Origin: a virus
Reading direction: 5' to 3' (one strand)
Length of the DNA: 64,000 nt
Virus record (IMG/VR): IMGVR_UViG_3300008108_000033
Span: 16,754-80,753 of that record
Each line of letters opens with the position of its first letter. The first letter of the stretch is position 1. A model generated the notes under the pieces. It ran no database searches, was not told where the DNA came from, and saw only the letters and a list, made by a program, of their open reading frames with translations. The position numbers were made by a program, and so were the translations under genes. Of the stretch, positions 60,419 to 64,000 are shown in pieces.

Positions 60419-61153
60419 TTAAACCTCCTCTTCGATATTGTGGTCTTTGTCAGTGTGGGGGTGGGCGCTCTTGAGTGGGTCGCCCTCATGAATACTTTGA
60501 CGTTCAAACCTATCCTGAAAATCTTCCCACTCAGGACTTTCCACTGGCGGGCAAGGATAGTGGACATCATTAACGGGGTTGGCAGCAAAACTATCTGTTA
60601 CTTTGTACATTCCGCGCTTAAGCAACCGGATTCCTGTAATCTTTCGCACCCACCCGTCTGCCACACGCATGTCGATATGAACAACTTTTATGCGGAATAT
60701 GGGAGAGCTTGCGCCTGATCCGCTTGCACCACCGCTGCTGTCACGCTGTCTTGCGCCATCTTTAATCTTGTACCTTTCATGTTCTGCAGCAGCAAACAGT
60801 ATAGATGGCAGTTCTTCTCCGGGTTGCTTGTAGGCATGGCGCGTTACGGATTGATCACTATTTATAAATCCCTGATTTACGCTGTCTAAGTCGCAACAGG
60901 AATTAGGCACCTTGCTATTAATGTGCGCAATTATCTTTCCTATAGTGGTGGCGGGTAAACATAGCCTCCTCCCTTTTCCCCTATTTTCGATTTTTTCGGG
61001 TTTTATCACGCCATAAATTCGCTCAGAAGAGTCTTCCAAATGAATTTCGCCTTCCAATTGGCTGACTAACTCACCAAGTTCATCATCATGAACTAATGGC
61101 ATGTAATCATAGTCTCCATCCTCTTTTTTGGAGTATACCGGCGCACCCACCAA
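60419..61153 (-). CDS. Uncharacterised middle gene of helicase operon
   Basis: 244 residues if begun at 61153, overlapping the helicase stop by 61 bases. The ATG at 61102 (228 residues, ten-base overlap, GGAG about 12 bases upstream) is at least as likely. The N-terminus is acidic; the middle has RLCLPATTIGKIIAHINSK, a Ser/Gly-rich linker (SSGGASGSGASS), then FRIKVVHIDMRVADGWVRKI. The end is acidic and His-rich. No family is recognised. Tight coupling on both sides ties it to the helicase gene. Confidence 0.55.
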   Translation of the reverse strand: MVGAPVYSKKEDGDYDYMPLVHDDELGELVSQLEGEIHLEDSSERIYGVIKPEKIENRGKGRRLCLPATTIGKIIAHINSKVPNSCCDLDSVNQGFINSDQSVTRHAYKQPGEELPSILFAAAEHERYKIKDGARQRDSSGGASGSGASSPIFRIKVVHIDMRVADGWVRKITGIRLLKRGMYKVTDSFAANPVNDVHYPCPPVESPEWEDFQDRFERQSIHEGDPLKSAHPHTDKDHNIEEEV

Positions 61154-63426
61154 GTTTTGGACTTGTTGCTTGCTTTTTTTGCGCCTTTGTTGGTAATAAA
61201 CTCTGCCATGTGCCCATCTTCAGCAATAACACGTCGTATCAATCTTACATGATGCCTAGGCAAAATGACAGTTGGCGTGCCTTTGGCATACCCATTGCTA
61301 CGACCGAACAAGCTTTGACTGTGAACGGTGAAATCGCTTGTACTACCGGGCAATTCAATAAAAAATCTAAAATCATGCGGGAACTGATCGCCACATCGAC
61401 CACCAGCGGTCAAAAACACCACCAAATGCTTGTTTTTGGTTTCGGATTTTGCTTCTCGCTTGGTTTCCACAGAGGCCCCTGCTCGCGGCAGTTTGGCAAG
61501 CAGCTCGTTTTCGCAAAATTCTCTGACATCAAGTCCAGTGGATTCACTGTGTTCTTTTTGTTTCTTAATTGTTTGTTTATCAAAATAGCCTCTCAATATG
61601 ACCCTGTCTGCGTTGAGGCCTAAATGTCGTTGAATTGCTGGCATAAGCTCGCGCATAGTGCGTTCATTCTCCCCAGATATACGCATGGCCAACATGCTGC
61701 CATGACCCGGGAAATCTCTGCGATATGATTCCACATCTTGTTCTTGATTAATGCACCAAACAATTACCTTTGCCCAGAATTCGGCATAAAAATCTTTGTA
61801 CTCTTCATGAGTAGTTATGTTTGCCGGCAAGCCCAATTTAGCATGCATATAGTCCAAATTATTAGTGAATGTATCGCCGCCCCCCCTGTGAGCCCTTGCT
61901 GAATAAAATTTGGACGCAATGCAGATGCCTTCATCGCCCAATTCGTAACCCAACCTAATTGCCAAATCTTCCAAAGCCAACAAATCGGGCAATTTGCTTG
62001 CTACAACTTTGTCCCTGCTTACGCCAGTCCTCTTGCAAAATCGCACAATACGACTCTCTGGCACCACATATCTGCCGTCTATTTGTTTAACATAATATCC
62101 TTCACAGCAATGAATGCCGGTGTGGTTTAGGCCTATAACCCCATAAGTTCGCTTGGCAACAGTGCCATTATGAGCGAATGGTGTTGCACTAAAATAAAGA
62201 AAGAAAACATATCCCGAAGCGCAAAGTTCGCGAAATTCTTTATCTTGTTCAAATTTCTCTATTTCTTTTTTGTCTTCCTCCGCGATTTGTTCATCCTTTT
62301 CGCGATCATCGATTTCGTCGCTATAAGCATCAATAATGGACACGCCCTGCAATTCTTCAGCAAAGCGCCGCCAAACGGAAAAGGAACCTGTTGCATCTTG
62401 ACTTTCATCCATGATTATATGGATGCAATGCTGGTTGGTAACCGCAAATTTAAGAAGTTCTTTGATTTCATCGAGCCGCTTGCTTTTTCCACGACGCATT
62501 ACAAAACACTGTGATGTCTCCTCTTTTTCATGCTCGCTAATTAGAGTGTTAAGATATTCACCATAAGTAGTTGCGTAATTAGGAACAGTATCTTTACACG
62601 GCTTTCCTGTTTCGGGATTATTGTACCAAATTACTACATTTTTAAACATCATTTGAACGAAATTAAAACTTCTCATAAGTTGAAATTCATGACCTATGTT
62701 ATTTAAAAGCATGATACGGGCATGATGCCATTCTGCGTATTGCTCTTCTACGTCCAAATTTCCATTCTCGTCTTCTACTTCGCAAGACACAAGTCCGCTT
62801 GCCAAGCTTAACATCAATGGAGTGAGCGCCTGACTCAGACACTTCTCCATGGTCTTTGCACTTTGCATGGGGTTAAATGCCTGCTGCCTGTTTACATTAC
62901 GATTTACCACCCAGTTTTCATAAGTAAAATTAAAACGAACAGCCCAGCTGACAACTTCATTCAACTTAATGTCAGACAAATTCAGCTTTGATGGCGCAAT
63001 AACCCATTTCTGATTTTCTAGTAATTCTAAATTCTTGCAAAGTTCTTTGCATTTATCTCTTTCAGTTTTAAGAAGCTTTTGACGGGTTACATTTACTCCA
63101 AGCAATTTGGCATCTGCCTCGGCTGTTTCGCGAGCTTCATCTAGAGCTTTTGCAAGGTCTTTTTTGATTTTTTCAATATGCGTGTCAAAATCAAAACGAT
63201 ATTTTGCTAGATGATTGTCAATTGCGTATGTAGCATCGTCTTTTATCAAGGTATCATAACAAGTCACTGCATTTGCAAAGGCATCACGAACCCTCTCTAG
63301 TTTTTTAGTATACATATGGAGGTAATCGTAATATTCATTACTCGGGCTGATGGACTTTATATCTCTTCTTGGCAAAGATTTTTTTGTCCATTTTGCACCA
63401 GTAAATTTAACGCGATTAATACTCAT
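61093..63426 (-). CDS. Divergent SF2/Z1-like helicase
   Basis: 777 residues. Helicase motifs in order: degenerate Walker A NPMQSAKTME (185-194, with Ala in place of Gly before the Lys); a motif Ia-like FVMRRGKSKRLDEI; Walker B IHIIMDESQDAT (Asp340, Glu341); motif III YFSATPFAHN; motif V VVFLTAGGRCGDQFP; motif VI VHSQSLFGRSNGYAKG. The N-terminal 150 residues are helical and partly coiled coil. The order and wording resemble Z1-domain helicases, which occur in conflict systems. The lost Gly could weaken ATP binding. Base composition is visibly more GC-rich than the genes to its left. Confidence 0.65.
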   Translation of the reverse strand: MSINRVKFTGAKWTKKSLPRRDIKSISPSNEYYDYLHMYTKKLERVRDAFANAVTCYDTLIKDDATYAIDNHLAKYRFDFDTHIEKIKKDLAKALDEARETAEADAKLLGVNVTRQKLLKTERDKCKELCKNLELLENQKWVIAPSKLNLSDIKLNEVVSWAVRFNFTYENWVVNRNVNRQQAFNPMQSAKTMEKCLSQALTPLMLSLASGLVSCEVEDENGNLDVEEQYAEWHHARIMLLNNIGHEFQLMRSFNFVQMMFKNVVIWYNNPETGKPCKDTVPNYATTYGEYLNTLISEHEKEETSQCFVMRRGKSKRLDEIKELLKFAVTNQHCIHIIMDESQDATGSFSVWRRFAEELQGVSIIDAYSDEIDDREKDEQIAEEDKKEIEKFEQDKEFRELCASGYVFFLYFSATPFAHNGTVAKRTYGVIGLNHTGIHCCEGYYVKQIDGRYVVPESRIVRFCKRTGVSRDKVVASKLPDLLALEDLAIRLGYELGDEGICIASKFYSARAHRGGGDTFTNNLDYMHAKLGLPANITTHEEYKDFYAEFWAKVIVWCINQEQDVESYRRDFPGHGSMLAMRISGENERTMRELMPAIQRHLGLNADRVILRGYFDKQTIKKQKEHSESTGLDVREFCENELLAKLPRAGASVETKREAKSETKNKHLVVFLTAGGRCGDQFPHDFRFFIELPGSTSDFTVHSQSLFGRSNGYAKGTPTVILPRHHVRLIRRVIAEDGHMAEFITNKGAKKASNKSKTWWVRRYTPKKRMETMITCH

Positions 63427-63656
63427 TTCTATACCCCTTGAATTTGAAAAAAATGAATAATACTAAAAGACACGCAAGGTGAAACGAATATGCCTATGAA
63501 ACTATAGGTTGTGTTTTAAAAAAAACAAGCGCAATTAACAATTTTTAATAATGTTTTTTTCTATGGTCATAAACTAGAGATGATTTTCGCGAGTTTTTCT
63601 ACTTTTCCCAAGAGCCTTTTTTATGCAATTACAAAAATAAAGTTTGCACATTTGCG
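63427..63656. other. Intergenic region upstream of the helicase gene
   Basis: 230 AT-rich bases between the reverse-strand helicase and small membrane genes. No credible open frame or terminator with a clear stem was found. It presumably carries the promoter for the helicase operon, but no strong -35/-10 pair is visible. Confidence 0.4.
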
Positions 63657-63794
63657 TTAGTTTCTTTTGATATATTCTTTTAGCTTCTTATTTTCTGTTT
63701 TGTAATTATGAATTTGAATTGTGAGCAGCATAACGACGGCTATCCAGATTACGAATAATCCGGTGGCCATTTTTTCGATGTATGTGATGTTCAC
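63657..63794 (-). CDS. Small membrane protein, 45 residues
   Basis: Starts at GTG 63794, which overlaps the upstream stop as GTGA and has AAGGA nine bases before it; a longer ATG start at 63848 has no ribosome site. One hydrophobic helix (MATGLFVIWIAVVMLLTIQI) with a basic tail (KTENKKLKEYIKRN). Single-span proteins in tail-to-tail coupling such as this are seen in phage lysis and exclusion genes, but nothing here decides it. Confidence 0.6.
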   Translation of the reverse strand: MNITYIEKMATGLFVIWIAVVMLLTIQIHNYKTENKKLKEYIKRN

Positions 63795-63979
63795 AGTTGG
63801 TTGTCCTTGAGGTGATGGCTTAGGGACATGAGAAAGGAGGCTAGGCATGCGAAGAGGAGGCCTTGCATTTTTCCGTCATCGCTTCTGAGTCCGAAGAAGA
63901 AGAGAAAGCAGAAGACGACGCTGAGGAAACTACAGATAAGGCAGCTTGTGTACAGGGCTTTGCGGACGTTCTCTGGCAT
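63791..63979 (-). CDS. Small membrane protein with two hydrophobic helices
   Basis: 62 residues with GAGGAG nine bases before the ATG. Two hydrophobic helices (YTSCLICSFLSVVFCFLFFF and MQGLLFACLASFLMSLSH) are separated by a short polar loop with R-S-D-D-G-K. Its stop overlaps the start of the next small membrane gene. Two-helix layout is compatible with a holin-type protein, but no lysin gene lies nearby, so this is only a possibility. Confidence 0.6.
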   Translation of the reverse strand: MPENVRKALYTSCLICSFLSVVFCFLFFFGLRSDDGKMQGLLFACLASFLMSLSHHLKDNQL

Positions 63980-64000
63980 TTTTTGTACTCCTCTATTTGT

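Noticed and set aside
61900-62500. GKS at helicase residues 313-315 as Walker A
   Set aside because: It is only about 25 residues before Walker B. The NPMQSAKT site at 185-192 has the right spacing and is followed by a helix, so GKS is better read as part of motif Ia.
1-64000. CRISPR arrays or insertion sequences
   Set aside because: No direct repeats with regular unique spacers and no transposase-like frame with terminal inverted repeats were noticed. Small repeats found are promoters or protein repeats.
1-64000. Stop-codon recoding, as seen in some large phages
   Set aside because: TAA, TAG and TGA all end genes at sensible places, and no gene needs read-through.

Overview
This window looks like part of the late (virion) region of a large, AT-rich tailed phage with a contractile tail, of the T4-like superfamily (Caudoviricetes, myovirus morphology). 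The sequence shows T4-type morphogenesis genes. On the left is a baseplate block: tape measure, tube-cap/adaptor, gp53, hub, gp5-like spike, gp25, gp6/gpJ and gp7/gpI. On the right is a packaging and head block: gp17 large terminase, gp20 portal, prohead core, gp21 protease, gp22 scaffold and gp23 major capsid protein. Stops TAA, TAG and TGA all end apparently intact genes, so nothing points to recoding. The host cannot be named from this sequence.

Layout. 1-17553: tape measure (5' end outside the window) and baseplate, all on the + strand and tightly packed. 17550-28502: tail-fibre and adhesin genes, with three consecutive proteins sharing an N-terminal domain followed by PKD-like modules. 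The third, 1686 residues, adds a PS-rich repeat, a convertase-P-like domain, Pro/Thr linkers and a large Cys-rich repeat region. 28480-36358: accessory genes, including sugar-transferase-like proteins, two paralogous membrane-anchored proteins, an actin-like ATPase and a duplicated-domain protein. 36318-43808: mixed strands, with a TOPRIM primase, a RecB/Cas4-like nuclease, an M4-like zinc peptidase, a very acidic protein with a structured leader, and a ferritin-like protein. 43858-55285: terminase and head genes, with an intein in the portal and two reverse-strand insertions. 55286-64000: a strong terminator, a TnsA-like zinc-finger nuclease, tRNA-Gly, a small peptidase, an orphan ABC-transporter membrane domain with very small coupled genes, and a more GC-rich three-gene operon containing a divergent SF2/Z1-like helicase.

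How the parts fit. The baseplate and head blocks encode DNA packaging, capsid assembly and maturation, and the contractile tail tip. The fibre/adhesin block probably decorates the virion and binds the host surface, and the glycosyltransferase-like genes may modify glycans or virion proteins. The accessory genes lie mostly on the opposite strand or between structural genes and have short overlaps, the usual mosaic pattern of large phages.

The most unusual items are: a hairpin that would bring a distant Shine-Dalgarno next to its start codon at about 40160; an intein in the portal protein; a hairpin with a U-tract merged into the start of the GT9-like gene; the giant multi-domain Cys-rich adhesin; and the uncharacterised helicase operon at 59394-63426. 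All family assignments come from reading motifs by eye; no database search was run.
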